From Terriglobales bacterium (lineage in GTDB: Bacteria > Acidobacteriota > Terriglobia > Terriglobales > Gp1-AA117), in NCBI GenBank assembly GCA_030150795.1, contig JASLFF010000266.1, positions 1 through 7,064 on the forward strand: a DNA stretch of 7,064 bases, in the 5' to 3' direction. Positions 6,985-7,064 of this stretch are shown here, one piece after another. Below the pieces are notes generated by a model. It was not told where the DNA came from, did not search any database, and saw nothing but the letters and a program-made list of their open reading frames with translations. Positions within the stretch are counted from its first letter, which is position 1; each line of letters begins with the position of its first letter. Made by a program: the position numbers and the translations under genes.

Positions 6985-7064
6985 ATGAAAATATGTTTCG
7001 TTAGCGGTTTCCCACCCAGCAAAGCGGTGCTCAATGAATACGGCTTCCACGTAGCCAGAGAGCT
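6985..7064 (+). CDS. Start of a probable GT4-type glycosyltransferase, cut off by the right edge
   Basis: ATG at 6985 opens a frame of 26 full codons to the window end. It reads MKICFVSGFPPSK, then NEYGFHVARE with a following leucine codon cut at the second base. A short first strand (KICFVS), a PPSK/G-type loop and a helix ending in ARE(L) are the usual N-terminus of GT-B fold glycosyltransferases of family GT4, which transfer sugars from nucleotide-sugar donors in the cytoplasm. It starts 15 bases after the TPR-barrel stop and has a weak AGGG ribosome site at 6976-6979, so it is probably in the same transcription unit. The catalytic EX7E region and the C-terminal domain lie outside the window, so donor and acceptor cannot be predicted. 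Confidence 0.65.
   Translation, partial: MKICFVSGFPPSKAVLNEYGFHVARE

Overview
The window looks like a chromosomal segment of a Gram-negative soil-type bacterium, most likely an Acidobacteriota (Terriglobales/Koribacter-like). This is an inference from moderate GC content, protein style (exported TPR proteins with a 'WAQ' signal-peptide end, PTPS-related membrane proteins) and the outer-membrane barrel signature; no taxonomic marker gene is present. I see no RNA gene, CRISPR array, insertion sequence or other mobile element.

Layout: two gene groups diverge from a roughly 350-bp intergenic region (2403-2751). Leftward, on the minus strand, there is a 604-residue polytopic membrane protein of the PTPS-related / GT-C-like type (588-2402). 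It is followed, with a TAATG stop/start overlap, by a membrane-anchored protein with an NTF2-like fold that runs off the left edge (1-588). Rightward, on the plus strand, there is a very large exported protein (about 1405 residues) made of a signal peptide, a polar linker, about 28 TPR-like helical hairpins and a C-terminal domain of about 340 residues that looks like an outer-membrane beta-barrel ending in phenylalanine (2752-6969). Fifteen bases later a new gene begins whose 26 visible residues resemble the N-terminus of a GT4-type glycosyltransferase (6985 to the right edge).

How they may work together: a TPR superhelix fused to a C-terminal barrel is the architecture of exopolysaccharide secretins such as BcsC, PelB and PgaA. 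With a glycosyltransferase start just downstream and a GT-C-like membrane protein on the divergent strand, the simplest reading is the edge of a cell-surface glycan or exopolysaccharide locus. The TPR-barrel protein would be the periplasmic scaffold and outer-membrane exit. This is inferred from architecture and context; I do not recognise the barrel as a specific named family.

The divergent intergenic region carries a 15-bp near-perfect palindrome, an 11-bp-spaced direct repeat and a small hairpin, all candidate regulatory sites. I could not identify convincing sigma-70 or sigma-54 promoter boxes.
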